A stretch of DNA of 64,000 nucleotides from Aplectana chamaeleonis (GCA_029168955.1 JAPDOI010001207.1:145259-209258); one strand, 5' to 3'; counted from the stretch's first letter, positions 25,617 through 35,716 are shown. Notes: a model not told the origin generated them from the letters alone. Numbers and translations are program-made.

Positions 25617-25917
25617 ATAATACTCTATGCGAGCTTGACAAAAATACGCTGCTAACTTCTCTAGGACGACGCTATTGCGACAAGAATCATCTCAACCATT
25701 CTTCTCGCAAATCTTCAAGCTGCGAAAAAAAGTCGCTGAAAAAATTTCGAGGAATTCGATAAAACAACTGTGAGCGACATTCATCGCTGCAATCAGCGTC
25801 AAAAATCGCAGCTTGAATTCGCTTTTTTTTCGCCAGCGATAAAATTCGCGATACTCTGGTATGCTTAACCATTGCAGATCTGCGATTTTTTTGCAGTTTT
25901 CGAAGTATGAAAGGGGG
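25617..25917 (-). repeat. Right subterminal zone and terminal inverted repeat
   Basis: About 260 bases of unique sequence with repeated TCGC/GCGA words (ATCGCTGG, GCGAAAAAAAA, GCAGCGATG on one strand or the other), then the inverted terminus 25,879-25,917 ending in five G. TAA follows at 25,918-25,920. Only the outermost 40 bases or so clearly match the left end; the inner parts have diverged. Confidence 0.7.
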
Positions 25918-25920
25918 TAA

Positions 25921-26846
25921 GTGCCAAAACGGGCTCTCACCAACAATAAGATGCTATCGATGGTACTACTCTGGTAATTAAAGGGAGAATATTCAAGTCA
26001 TGCAAAAGAAAGTAGAGAAGATAGTTAGATGTGGACACAACCTCGCCTTTTTAGCCAAAGAACCCTAAAAACGCCCATAGTGGTGCCAAAACAGAAATCA
26101 ACACTGGTAGAAAACCGAATTTCCCGAAAAAAAGTGGACGCTTCAATTTTTATCCACTCTTTCATGAAAAAATCGAGGAAACAAGTCTTGAAAACACGCG
26201 CAAGGAATAAACTTCTCGCAATCACAACAAAACAGTCATAGATAAAATGGTTTATGAAAAGAAAACCAACCTGAAAGCGGAAATACAGGGAGAATAAAGA
26301 AAAGTGGAAGGAATACCAATGCTTGGCGAAAAATAGCAGCTGATGAGCCGATTGATTTCCACCATCGTCGCAGACAGTGAACACACATGTACAGTGATCT
26401 CTGCTCCAAACCCTTGCGGTAGAGTTTAACAGAGTCTCCCGTTCGTCACCCTTCATTTCTGAGGAGAGACTGGCGGTTCAGCATCAGAATCGGTGTCTCT
26501 GCTTGAAAACTGCACTAATTCGCGTTTATCGAGCCTGCCCCTACACCTCGATAGGGGTGGTCACAATTTAATAGTGTCTGTCACTGGAGCGTGTTATTTT
26601 CCGCGCAGTCACCATCTCGGTCATACCCTACCCATGACTGAGATGGTGGCTGCTGTCTCTCGAGGCTTTGCGTGCTGTTTCTCTTGCTGTCTCGCACACC
26701 ACAACGCCATTTGCGACCTCATCACCGTGCTCAGATACACGGGTGACTCACATCTCGATGTCAAATGGCTGCCACCGCTGCCACTATCCCGCATGCATTA
26801 AGATAGGGCGTCACTCAATTATTGCAGCCAGGACGTGAGCCACCTG
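25921..26846. other. Intergenic, with one hairpin
   Basis: No gene is supported. 26,610-26,624 and 26,634-26,648 form a 15-base stem with one mismatch and a 9-base loop (CACCATCTCGGTCAT and its partner). A 143-codon minus frame at 26,025-26,456 is Phe-rich and low in composition quality, and is discussed under rejected items. Confidence 0.4.
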
Positions 26847-27329
26847 CTCAGGCAAACCATCGCTCCGAGCGGTGCCGGAGAGCTACTCGAGCGGCGCTGC
26901 CTCTCCGCTCCGAGCGAAAATTAGCCATCTACTCGGGCCACAGCAGCCGCTCTCCGGGCCACAGCAGTATCGCTCGGAGCGATCTTCGGTCCCAACTGGC
27001 ACTGCGGTCTCTGTTCGGGCGATTTTCAAAAATTTCCTAATTGCTATTTTTTCTTTATTTCCGCCTCTTCTGGAGAGGATTAAGCCTTTAAGAGGATAAG
27101 GTACCTGTTACAGCCTGCGGGCCAGGAGGTTAATCCTGCCACAGGCCGCAACAAGGATACCATCCCAGCATGGTCCGCAATGAGGAAGCCTTCCCCACCA
27201 GGGGGCATGAGGGATCCCCTCGGCCGCCAAAAATTGTCATCCTGAGAGTGATCCGAGGTCACCTCTCAAGATTGGCCTCGAAAGGCCAACTACCCGTCTA
27301 CACGAGGCGAGCCGCCTTTTATACCCGCA

Positions 27330-27392
27330 GGATTGGTTGTTCTTTGAGTGATAACGTGGCTCGCACGTTATCACTCAAAGAACAACCAATCC
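27330..27392. repeat. Perfect 29-bp stem hairpin
   Basis: 27,330-27,358 (starting GGATTGGTTGTTC) is exactly complementary to 27,364-27,392, leaving only GCTCG as the loop. Confidence 0.9.
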
Positions 27393-27436
27393 CGCGTCTC
27401 TCAATCTCTGGCGATGGCACCGCTGTGGCTCCGAGA

Positions 27437-27497
27437 GCGACCGAGGGGCGAACTGGCACCGGACAGGGACCGCGGTGCCAGTTGGCCCCTCGGCCGC
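27437..27497. repeat. 24-bp stem GC-rich hairpin
   Basis: 27,437-27,460 pairs with 27,474-27,497 at 22 of 24 positions, with a 13-base loop; the shared inner part is AACTGGCACC. Confidence 0.85.
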
Positions 27498-27561
27498 TGT
27501 CCGGGCGATGACGTCATAATTGGGAGGAGCCGGTCCCGCTCGGAGCGATGGTTTGCCTGAG

Positions 27562-28352
27562 TGCTTGTGTCACGGAGGCAGCACTGAGCTGCCAACATCA
27601 GGGGGGTTTGCTACGGGCCCTGGCGCCGAATGTCAAGTTTGCCGCGACCGGCGGCACAAATGTTTCCGATCATTACCATCATGGTATTGCTCACTGGGCT
27701 TGACATGTGTCTGTTCCGACGTCGAAACACTCTGTGATAATTTCGTCACCCATTTTAGTTACACTAACATTCGTAGGTATTAATCAGAAGGCGAGCGGGG
27801 CGCGTTTCAGCATTTTTAGCGCCTGTTTTAATAACTCTATTGATAGTCAGCTTTTTCCAGATCCGAAAATTCATTTAGAGTCTAGATGAGGAGTGCTGTC
27901 CAGCAATAGGTAAAGCTTGCTACGGCTCAGATGGGGATGAGATAAATTGGGGATGTGATTTCCAGATCGCTATCAGTGCGCTTCATTGTTTATGAACGCC
28001 TCAGTTTTCAGCGATACCGCTGTCCGGCGTCGCGCTCTGCGGTTTCCACTTTCATTAGCGTATTCAGGGTGTTGAGAAACCTGTATACCCACGTTTTTCT
28101 TTGGAATTTCATTTTTCCGAAAACTTTTCTCATAACACCTTTTGTGAATTTCGACTGTTTCATTGTTTATGAACATTTTGAATGAACAACGACTAAAACA
28201 CTACACCTTATTTTCCAAACTACTTTTTCGGTCAGAATTGATGAATACTTCTCCTCTCAATATAGGTTGTGGTTCTCACTTGTCTAGGACAAAAAAAAGG
28301 CTTAGATCCGGATTTGGTGTAGCTTTGTGTGGCTGGAAATCAGAATTTCGCT
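27562..28352. other. Intergenic, with a 16-bp direct repeat pair
   Basis: No gene supported. TTCATTGTTTATGAAC occurs at 27,982-27,997 and again at 28,159-28,174, bracketing 161 bases. This could be a long target duplication around a small insert, but the insert has no tail or recognisable structure. Confidence 0.35.
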
Positions 28353-28356
28353 TTAA

Positions 28357-28787
28357 AGGCAGCATATACGCTCGTAAACATGATTGAGATAACTAAGGAA
28401 ATAGAATGGTATGGCTCAGATGGCAAGGCCTACGCATTTTGAAGCGTCAAAAACGAGCCACAATGCCGTTACAGGAGAAGCAAGTTTGGCCCCGCCTGTA
28501 TTTTCACTCCCCCTGTATTTGCCCTTTTCCTGCAACGCAAGGTTGCTGGGTCATATTCAACGTCGGTACTGTTGGTAGATTGCCTAACAAGCGAACCAGA
28601 TATTTCACTGACGGCGAAGATGATCCAGCCACCCTGCGTTGGAGGAAAAGGGCAAATACAGGGGGTGTGAAAATACGGGCGGGGCTAAACTTGCTACTCC
28701 TATAACGGCATTGTGGGCCGTTTTTGACGCTTCAAAATGCGCTTCACATTGCTATCCCAACAACGTTTACGAGCGTGTATGCTGCCT
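28357..28787. mobile_element. TTAA MITE family 1, copy A
   Basis: Bounded by TTAA at 28,353-28,356 and 28,788-28,791. The termini read AGGCAGCATA then CGCTCGTAAAC inward on both sides, and the inverted similarity continues for roughly 200 bases per arm, through segments such as CAAAAACG, CACAATGCCG and GTATTTGCCCTTTTCC. TTAA duplications are characteristic of piggyBac-type insertion and of nematode PALTTAA palindromes. No coding capacity. Confidence 0.8.
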
Positions 28788-28836
28788 TTAAAGGCAGCAT
28801 ACACGCTCGTAAACGTTGTTGGGATAGCAATGTGAA
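28743..28836. repeat. 94-bp perfect palindrome at MITE junction
   Basis: The 47 bases 28,743-28,789 are exactly complementary to 28,790-28,836, centred on the TTAA shared by two adjacent MITE copies. Matching stops at 28,742 and 28,837. Confidence 0.95.
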
Positions 28837-29252
28837 TCGAACCGTATGGCTTACAGCATAATGCCTACCCATTTCGAAGTGTCAAAAACGACCCACAATG
28901 CCGCTACATGAGTTGGAATTTGGCCCCGCCCTGTGTTTTCACGCCCCCTGTATTTGACAATTTCCTCCAACGCAGGGTTTCTGGGCCACCTTCGCGTTCA
29001 GTGACGCATGTGGTTCACTTGTTAGGCAATCTACCAACAGTAACAACGGTGAATATGACTCAGCATTCTTGCGTTGCAGGAAAAGGGCAAATACGTGGGG
29101 CGTGAAAATACAGGGCGGGGCCAACTTCTAACTCATGTAGCGGCATTGTGGGTCGTTTTTGACACTTCAAAATGAGTAGGCGTTGTGATCTGGGCCATAC
29201 GATTCTATTTCCGTAGTTATCTCAATCACGTTTACGAGCGTGTATGCTGCCT
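28792..29252. mobile_element. TTAA MITE family 1, copy B
   Basis: Shares the TTAA at 28,788-28,791 with copy A and ends at TTAA 29,253-29,256. It has the same AGGCAGCATACACGCTCG termini. The interior is homologous to copy A but differs at many sites, so the two are separate family members, not a simple duplication. Confidence 0.8.
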
Positions 29253-29288
29253 TTAAGATATGAAGAATGTGTGAGAACTCGAGTTCAG

Positions 29289-29362
29289 GGGGCAAATCAT
29301 GCATACACCTACGAGGATATCGTCATCAGCTGCACGTACAACGCGAAATCTTGCAACACAAG
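29289..29362 (+). pseudogene. Orphan exon resembling a DEG/ENaC channel
   Basis: A 74-base open segment follows GAGTTCAG and ends at a GTGAGA donor (29,363). It reads GANHAYTY, then EDIVISCTYNAKSCNT. The pattern Y-x-x-E-D-I-V-I-x-C-x-[FY]-N-x-x-x-C matches, from memory, the conserved extracellular cysteine motif of degenerin/ENaC sodium channels, a family expanded in nematodes. No transmembrane exon, no FGNC-type continuation and no matching upstream exon was found within several kb. A TTAA MITE ends 32 bases upstream. It is therefore a gene fragment or one exon of a widely spaced gene. The family call is tentative. Confidence 0.35.
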
Positions 29363-30606
29363 GTGAGATTCTTATAAGATTTTCAATCTGTGTCAGGCAT
29401 AGTAGCGCTTTGACCGGTCCGTCGGGAGAGCAGCCTCACTTCTCTGAAGCTACATAATGTTGCCCTACAGTTCCACAGTGACTTGCGCTCCAAACAATTG
29501 GAAAATTCATGAACGTGTAGTAGGGCCTACGGTTCAACCGCATTACTGAGCCATTGCTACCGCCCTCTCTCCCTCCACGCTGTGATCGACGTATCGTGAG
29601 CAGTGATGTGCGTAATAAAAAATTTGCATTTTGTTAGTCGTAAGCCGTTCAAGGAGCCAACACCCTAGTTAGTCGTTATTCTTTAGTCATCTTTGAATTA
29701 ATTCTGTTTCAGTTAAATATCTTACTCAAAATCTATTTTCAAATACTGTGGCACAGGTTTTTGCATTAAGTCATGGACTTTCCGGAATATAGCTTCAGTA
29801 GAACCATTTTTTACATTCCCAAATGCGATTAAATTTCTTCATGTAGAGTGTTCATAGAAACGTTCCGCAGAGTTGGGAAACAGTTTTAGACTCACAATCA
29901 GGGATGAGTTCTACGACTTTATTACCGGTACAGTCTCGTATAAAATCGTCATTATAACAGCTGAAGTTTCCTTGTAGGAAGACAAAAATTTTTATTTTGC
30001 AGGTGTTGGTACTTTTTTGTTTTGTAGAATTTGCATTGAGAATTGTGCATTAAGCGAAAAATCCGGATTCCACCATCATGTTGAGCATTTCAACGTGATG
30101 CCTGTTTTTCTGTCTACTTCTCTGGGAAAACATTCTGTCAAGCAAAACGACTCTCCGGTTTTTCTTTGAGTTTTTTATTTGCTTTTGAAAGCAGGAAAGG
30201 TTTGTTGTTTTCTTCTCCAAATTATTTCACACGCGCCTGATATTACCAATTTATTATTAGTTAGAAACAACAAATCCTCCAAATAGCTAACGCTTAACCC
30301 TTTCTTCATATCCCCTCTGCCCTTGAGCGAAAATTGTCTATGGGGTTGGCAAATGTCAGATTTGTTTAAAGAAAGAGCCTACCATGAAATCGCGCGTGAC
30401 GCGACGGCCGCGCCTCGCCTCGTGAGACATTTGGTAGGGGTCATCACATCGCTCATGTAGAACTGGGAACAGGCTCCAGGGCTGGTAGAAACCCCCCCCC
30501 CCCTCCGTTGTCATAACAGCACGACCACCACTCGTGACAGCGATAGAAACTGTCACGCCTTTGTCTCGAGTTTGTCACGAGGATTCTCCTCTTCATTGCG
30601 AAACCA
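29363..30606. other. AT-rich intergenic stretch, no gene seen
   Basis: Many short homopolymer runs and stops in all frames. A C-tract of about a dozen bases lies near 30,489-30,502. Nothing repetitive or coding is evident. Confidence 0.4.
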
Positions 30607-31050
30607 GGACAACGCTGGGAATTGAACCCGCAACGTGCGTACCATAATGGCGGGCACACCTACTGCTCTAATATCTCACAACACCGCGCGCTATTAATTG
30701 CATGAAGGCATGTGAACTGCGATTCCCGTCGCAAAAATCACAGTCATTCTCGGGGTTGTTGATCCGGCGACGTGTGCGCCATAACTGCGCGCACACCTAC
30801 TGCTCTAACACCTCACGAAACCGTTCCCTATCAATGGCATGAAGGCACGGGAAATGCGATACCCGTCGCAAAAATCACTACCATTCACGGGGTGTTGAAC
30901 CTGCGACGTGCATACCGTAACGGCGGGCACACCTACTAATCTAACACCTCACAACACCGTTCGCTTAAAACTTCATGAAATCATATGAAGTGCGATCTCC
31001 GTCGCAAAAACCACTGCCATCAACGAGGTATTGAACGCGTGACGCACGCC
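30607..31050. repeat. 137-bp tandem repeat, about 3.3 copies
   Basis: CACACCTACT recurs at 30,655, 30,792 and 30,928, and CCGTCGCAAAAA, TTCATG or CATGAAGGCA, and CACCTCACAACACCG recur in the same order between them. A partial fourth copy near 31,040 is broken by an A-rich insertion. On the minus strand the copy near 30,607-30,660 contains GGGTTCAATTCC, close to a Pol III B box, preceded by GAGCAGTAGG, which resembles an A box. The middle copy forms an 8-bp GTGTGCGC/GCGCACAC stem. A standard tRNA cloverleaf does not fold convincingly. Confidence 0.75.
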
Positions 31051-31848
31051 CCGTAACGCCTTGAAAAAAAAAAGGAAAGGCGGGCACGCAAAATTCAAAT
31101 GAATAGATCCGTCGCCCCATTCCGTCTTGCACTTGAGAAGCGCAAACTTGGATATAGCACAGTTCATTAGCTAACAATCACAAATCAATGAACAAGCATT
31201 TTATTCCTAAACAAAAAGACGAAAACAGAGGGTAAAGATTCAGATATATCTTCTGCCCTGCTTATTCGTTCAGTCACGCTCCATTGCATCCGCATTAATC
31301 ACAGTGCCTGCAATACACAATTTTTGAATGTGTCGACTCCTGTTAAATGGAACCACCGCACTAGAAGGGTGTAAAACTCGGGGGGGGGGGGGAACTCGGA
31401 AGAACAAGGCTGGAATGGGCACTTCGAGATTTCCAAAGGGGTAGCAGCTTTCGGGTTTATACGACTACAGTGCGATGAAACCTCCATCGGTTAAAATCGT
31501 TAAATTTAACGAAAATTGAAAATCATTACAATTCGCCCATGCATTTTCGGAGACCGGTCAACTAAATTTGCGCGCGTCTTCGGCCAAAATGCGCGCATAG
31601 AATCCGTGGTGTATGCGGGCTCTAAAAGGTGATCTGCGGACTTTGCCGCGGCAAATTCGAGCTTGCGCGAGTCGACTGTCAGTGTCAGTTTTGCTTGCGA
31701 GAAGTGCTGCAGGTACGGCTCCACGTAGGGATTTCGGGAAGGGTACGTTCCAACATGATTACAAAAAATAGAGAAAAAAAATTCACCAGCCTTTACGTCC
31801 TCGAAAAATATTTTTGCGGTAATATATGTTTAGAATCATCACATGGTG
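31051..31848. other. Intergenic, with a G-tract
   Basis: No gene supported. A run of about 12 G sits at 31,381-31,392, preceded by AAACTC, a context shared with tracts near 33,270 and (inverted) 42,786. Confidence 0.4.
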
Positions 31849-32232
31849 TTACTTTGAGAATTTCACGAATCTCCACTTAAATCCCGGACTGGACCTATTT
31901 TCAAGGGCCTCACTTACTGAAGCGTTTTTCAACTTGCACTTGCATCCATGAAATTTCAAATACGTTTTCATACGGAGAACATATTCTGAATGTAGTTTTA
32001 CTACCCGAGACTGCACCTGTGTGCCCTCAGGGCACCGAAAAAAGGGCCCCACACTTCTATTGTACTGCTTTTCAACCTGCATATGCGTCTTTGGTATTTC
32101 GGGAACAGTCACGGAAAGCCATATTACGAATGTAGTTTTCGAACATGATACTGCCTCCAGTGTGCCCTCAGGACATTGAAAAACGTTTAGTCGTGAAAGT
32201 CGTAAAAGAAATTGTTGACTTTTTGGTAGCAT
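31849..32232 (-). CDS. Hypothetical ORF with two 47-residue repeats
   Basis: An ATG-initiated 127-codon frame contains two repeats spaced exactly 141 bases (47 codons) apart: VFQCPEGT and FFRCPEGT each open a unit, followed by similarly placed hydrophobic and Lys/His-rich segments. A more degenerate third unit may precede the stop. Because the repeat step keeps the frame, a coding origin is possible. A non-coding tandem duplication that happens to be open is also possible. There is no signal peptide, no recognised domain and no clear splice partner. Confidence 0.25.
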   Translation of the reverse strand: MLPKSQQFLLRLSRLNVFQCPEGTLEAVSCSKTTFVIWLSVTVPEIPKTHMQVEKQYNRSVGPFFRCPEGTQVQSRVVKLHSEYVLRMKTYLKFHGCKCKLKNASVSEALENRSSPGFKWRFVKFSK

Positions 32233-32451
32233 AGATAAGAATATTGAAGAATTTTCTCTCGGTCCTCGTCATTTATTTTGACAAAGGGGGGGGCGGGCAG
32301 ATTGCGGTAATTACGGGGGAAGTAGGCCGGAACAAACTCAACCTGTGTCACCTGTAGGGGGGATAAGGGGGAATCAAGAAGCTGGGTAACCACATCCCCC
32401 CTCTTTCACCGACTCGCGCGACTGTGTGGAAGCCTGACGGGAAAAAATTAA

Positions 32452-32918
32452 AGTCAGCATACACGCTCGTGAACGTGATTGAATTAATTACGGAAATAGA
32501 ATGGTATGGCGCAGAACATAGCACCTACGCATTTTCAAGCGTCGAAAACGACCCATAATGACGCTACAAGAGCATGAAGTTGGCCCCGCCCTGTATTCTT
32601 TCACCCCCTGTCTTTGCCGTCCCCTCCAGAACGGTGCTGCGGGGGCATTCCCAACGACGGAGACGTTTTTTGGTGGTGCAATAAGTACAATAAGGGAATC
32701 AATATACATCGAAAACGGTGGGAATGGCCTAGCACCTCTGTCTCGAAGGAGGACGCAATGATGGGGGCGGAGAAATAAAGGGACGGGTCAACTTATCACT
32801 CATATAGCGGCATTGTGGATCGTTTTTGGCGTTTCACAATGCGTAGGCGTGTTCTGGGCCACACCATCCTTTTATTTCCGTAGTTATCTCAATCACGTTT
32901 ACGACCGTGTACCTTTTT
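32452..32918. mobile_element. TTAA MITE family 1, copy C
   Basis: Left flank TTAA at 32,448-32,451, then AGTCAGCATACACGCTCG. The interior shares ACGGAAATAGAATGGTATGG, TGGCCCCGCCCTGTATT and the inverted closing segment TTTCCGTAGTTATCTCAATC with copies A and B. The right terminus is degraded (GTTTACGACCGTGTACC, then T-run), so this is an older or damaged copy. Confidence 0.75.
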
Positions 32919-33097
32919 TTCCGAGTGCAATGTATTTCCGTTCATCGCGTACGCTGCGTCTCCTTCTTCCCACAATTTATTGCTGTATCTACCCTCGCTC
33001 CGCACAAGCGCGTAAGGAAACAGAGTAAATTTGGTTAGGAACCAGAGGATACGCTGCCTGTAACGTAAGAGAAGTGAAGAAAATCGCACAAGCTAAC

Positions 33098-33200
33098 CTT
33101 TGCTTCAAGTCTCCACCTCTTCCTGTGTCCGCGGTGGTCGTTGATTCTTCTCTGCAACCACTAAGGTTCCCCAAACCGTGGCAAATCATGATGGATGGGC
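33098..33200 (-). pseudogene. Exon-like segment paralogous to 43,268-43,361
   Basis: On minus, a GTTGCAG acceptor precedes a 103-base segment ending GAAGCAAAG before a GTTAGC donor. The segment, its acceptor side and the preceding intron-like sequence (ATGT, T-run, GGTGGTATGAT) resemble the minus-strand segment at 43.3 kb. In the phase that matches that paralog there is an in-frame TAG, so this copy looks dead. Confidence 0.25.
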
Positions 33201-33794
33201 CTGCAACAACTCCTGGTAATAGGAAACCAAAAAATCATACCACCAAAAAATACATTACTCTGATGAACTCGGGGGGGGGGGAGTGAATAGGCTCCCAAAC
33301 ATCTCTGGATAGCACCGACAGCTGCTATCCATCCCCCAAAATGGGCGGAGTCGTACCCTCCTAAGATGCCTGTCGTAAGGGCGTGGGTTGATTTTGAATA
33401 GTACTTGGGGAATTTGAGGGTGCCTATCGTGGGGATATTGGGAAGTAGAATCAGTGGATTCTGCCACCGCCGGGGTTGCTATTCTCGGTTACGGGTACCG
33501 CTTTCTACCCACGCTCCCACAGTACCCTTCTACCGCTGAACTTTTTATGACTGCTAAACCACGCCTTTATATTTTGTGCAATCATATGCAAAGCGCGAAC
33601 ACGGCTAAAACAGCTCAGATTCTCATTTCGTTTATTACTTTATTAATCCACAAACTAAGTTCTAGAGAAGTAGTAATTTCATTGTCAGTAGCGTACACTA
33701 TCAAATTAGCAGCAACAATAAATCACAGCGATTTCCAGCAAAGGAAATAACACCATGTACAAAACTATGTGCAGCAATGAGAAATAGTACTCAC

Positions 33795-33880
33795 GAGAAA
33801 CGCTCAATCAGCGGAGGAAACGTCAACATCGCACACAGCTTCCACAAAATAAAACTGATAGCATTCACAGTAACATCCAT
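33795..33880 (-). CDS. Possible first exon of an unrecognised gene
   Basis: On minus, an ATG opens MDVTVNAISFILWKL, then CAMLTFPPLIERF, and ends two bases into a codon at a good GTGAGT donor (33,789-33,794). The peptide is hydrophobic and could be a signal-anchor or membrane segment. The nearest downstream exon-like sequence (33,098-33,200) gives a stop in the implied phase, so no complete model could be built. Short length makes chance a serious alternative. Confidence 0.2.
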
Positions 33881-33973
33881 AATCTTCAGAACTAGTTTTT
33901 TTAGATTGCAAGTGTAACAAAGATCCTGAACCGTTCGAAATTTTAAGAAAAATGTACTGTATATAGAAGAAAC

Positions 33974-34147
33974 ATGAAAAGTTACCGGCATTCAGTGCAT
34001 CTTACTGTATATGAAGCCGTTCGCTTGAAAATCGAGGCGGTTTGGACCACAAAACTTTTCTGCGTTTTTTTCGTTATGGATCGTTCGAGGGTGCGCCAAA
34101 TTGAGGCCCTCACTTCTAGACTTTTAGAAAATCTTCTGTATGAGAAT
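33974..34147 (+). pseudogene. Short ORF interrupted by hAT insertion
   Basis: An ATG frame of 58 codons (including VRQIEALTSRLLENLLYEN) runs exactly into the left target duplication of the hAT-type element. Past the second duplication copy, the same phase continues for nine codons to a TGA at 36,837-36,839. The tail of the frame is protein-like, while the start is weak. It may be a broken exon or a chance frame. No family recognised. Confidence 0.25.
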
Positions 34148-34980
34148 CAGGGCTGTGCGTAACTTAATTTTGTAATTTCGTAAATCGTAAATCGTAATTT
34201 TCCAAATTCCTCGTAATTCGTAAATCGTAATTCGTAATTGATAATTAGTAGTAAGCCCACACATAACCCAAACCTCATTCGATGTGTAAACACCTAAGCA
34301 TTCCAGATGAGGTGTTTCCATATCGGAGAAGGTTTGAGATTGTGTTTCAAAATAACACTGTTTTGAGCAGTACATGAAAAAAATCAGTATACATACGCGG
34401 GATATAAACGACTTCAATAGACAAAATTGAAACGCCAAGCTTAATCAAATACAAAACCTGTGCCATGTTTTTCAGAACTTTAAAATACAAAAACATAGCG
34501 AATCACCGCTTCACCAAGCACTGCTCAATAATGGGAGCCAAGGAGGGCAACACTGTGATGAGAGAAAATAGCGTTTCGATAGTTTTAGACTCAATCTTTC
34601 AAGGGAAGGTTAATTGGGCAAGGTGGCCATACCAAAGGGTTATACATGCTACTGCAAAACCACTTTTTGACGCAGAAATCAAGTCTGCCCTCCACATTTG
34701 TGAAGCGTTACTCTGAACGGAGTTATATGCGTTCCTCTCCATAAACATAAGTTTGTTGGGGTGAAAACAACGGTTCGAGAGGTGACGGTTTTTAAGAATT
34801 CTGGATTCCAAAAAGGTGAAGGTTCTCTATAAATCTGTGCTTTCGAAAATAAACTATTTTGAAATTTTTTTCTTTTGCTTTTAGAATTTGACTGAATTCT
34901 CAATTTCAAAAACATTTAATAATCTTGTTGAAAAGTTGAAACTGTGCTGCCATACTTTTTTGTAAAATTGTTTCGAGCTG

Positions 34981-35347
34981 ATACTGTTGACGTTGACTGC
35001 AGCTTTGGACGAGGTGGTATCAGGCTTTATTCGACTGACGTTTCGACGGTTTCGCCTTCTTCATATTCTGAAAGAGCCAAATCCAGTTATGAAAATGCAC
35101 GACCAAACACCGTAGCGGTTGACTCTCTTCAGAAATTCGACTCCCAAATTTCCAAACTCATATATCATCAGTTTGGAAATTTCGGATTCGAAATCCCGTA
35201 GAGAGTTTACCTTAATGGTGTTTGATAGTGTATTTTCACTACTGGATTCGGCTCTTTCAGATTCTGAAGAAGGCGAAGCCGTCGAAACGTCAGTCGAATG
35301 AAGCCTGGTACCACCTCGCGCAAAGCTGCAGTCAACGTCAACAATAT
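34981..35347. mobile_element. Foldback MITE nested in the hAT element
   Basis: Arms of about 107 bases (34,981-35,089 and 35,241-35,347) are inverted copies with roughly nine in ten positions matching. Shared words include TTGACGTTGACTGCAGC and CGACTGACGTTTCGACGG. A second inner stem (CAAATTTCCAAACT and partner, around 35,147-35,177) lies in the centre. No coding capacity. Confidence 0.8.
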
Positions 35348-35716
35348 TGAACCAATGCCGAGGTTCAAAGAGAGTCGGTAACTGTTTGAAACTGACTCTT
35401 TAATTCACCACTTCTCCCCTCATAGCTAATTGCCTTCGGGGATGTACATCTGCCAGAAGTTGTTTCGGAAATCCCCTTGAAACTCTTTGTCGAACAGTGT
35501 TTTCAAGTCAGAAAAATATTTTCCCGGTCCTTCAGCAAATTTCAATTCACGAAATACCAGTTTTTGCTTGTAACTTTTGAACCGCTGAAGATGGATGCGT
35601 GGTGATGATTGTTTTCGAAATCTCCGTGACTTTGTGCAATGAAGTGCACTTTGGGTTTCAATCTTAATTTTTTTAATAAGCCAGCAAAGAATATAGAGCC
35701 AAACCTCATAATTATA

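Larger units (their letters stand above)
2865..25917. mobile_element. Giant foldback element with satellite arms
   Basis: The left end (2865-2906) and right end (25,879-25,917) are inverted copies: C5-6, then TTTCATACT, one variable base, CGAAAAC, an A-run and TCGCAGA. TAA lies immediately outside both ends (2862-2864 and 25,918-25,920), as a 3-bp target duplication would. Inside each end is a short subterminal zone rich in TCGC/GCGA, then arrays of the same 21-bp satellite in opposite orientations, meeting at a diverged palindromic spacer near 24,225. Known foldback elements such as Drosophila FB share this plan (inverted arms of tandem repeats around a loop), and a 3-bp TAA/TTA duplication is typical of PIF/Harbinger elements. 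Superfamily membership is inference. No transposase is encoded. Confidence 0.7.
26847..27561. mobile_element. Inverted-repeat element with internal hairpins
   Basis: 26,847-26,872 and 27,536-27,561 are perfect 26-base inverted repeats beginning CTCAGGCAAACC. The palindromic word CGCTCCGAGCG (or its partner) recurs four times. Inside are two long hairpins: a perfect 29-base stem with 5-base loop (27,330-27,392), and a 24-base stem matching at 22 positions (27,437-27,460 with 27,474-27,497). The outer boundaries may extend further with mismatches. No target duplication is clear and no transposase is present. Confidence 0.6.

Noticed and set aside
24395..25762. 455-codon plus ORF and 416-codon overlapping ORF
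   Set aside because: They lie in the inverted satellite arm and follow its 21-bp period.
26025..26456. 143-codon minus ORF
   Set aside because: Phe-rich with no recognisable motif and no neighbouring exons; composition reflects T-rich DNA. Retained only as a possibility.
30600..30665. A functional tRNA gene on minus
   Set aside because: The B box is good, but the T stem has only about three proper pairs and the acceptor and anticodon stems do not form; it is part of a 137-bp tandem repeat.
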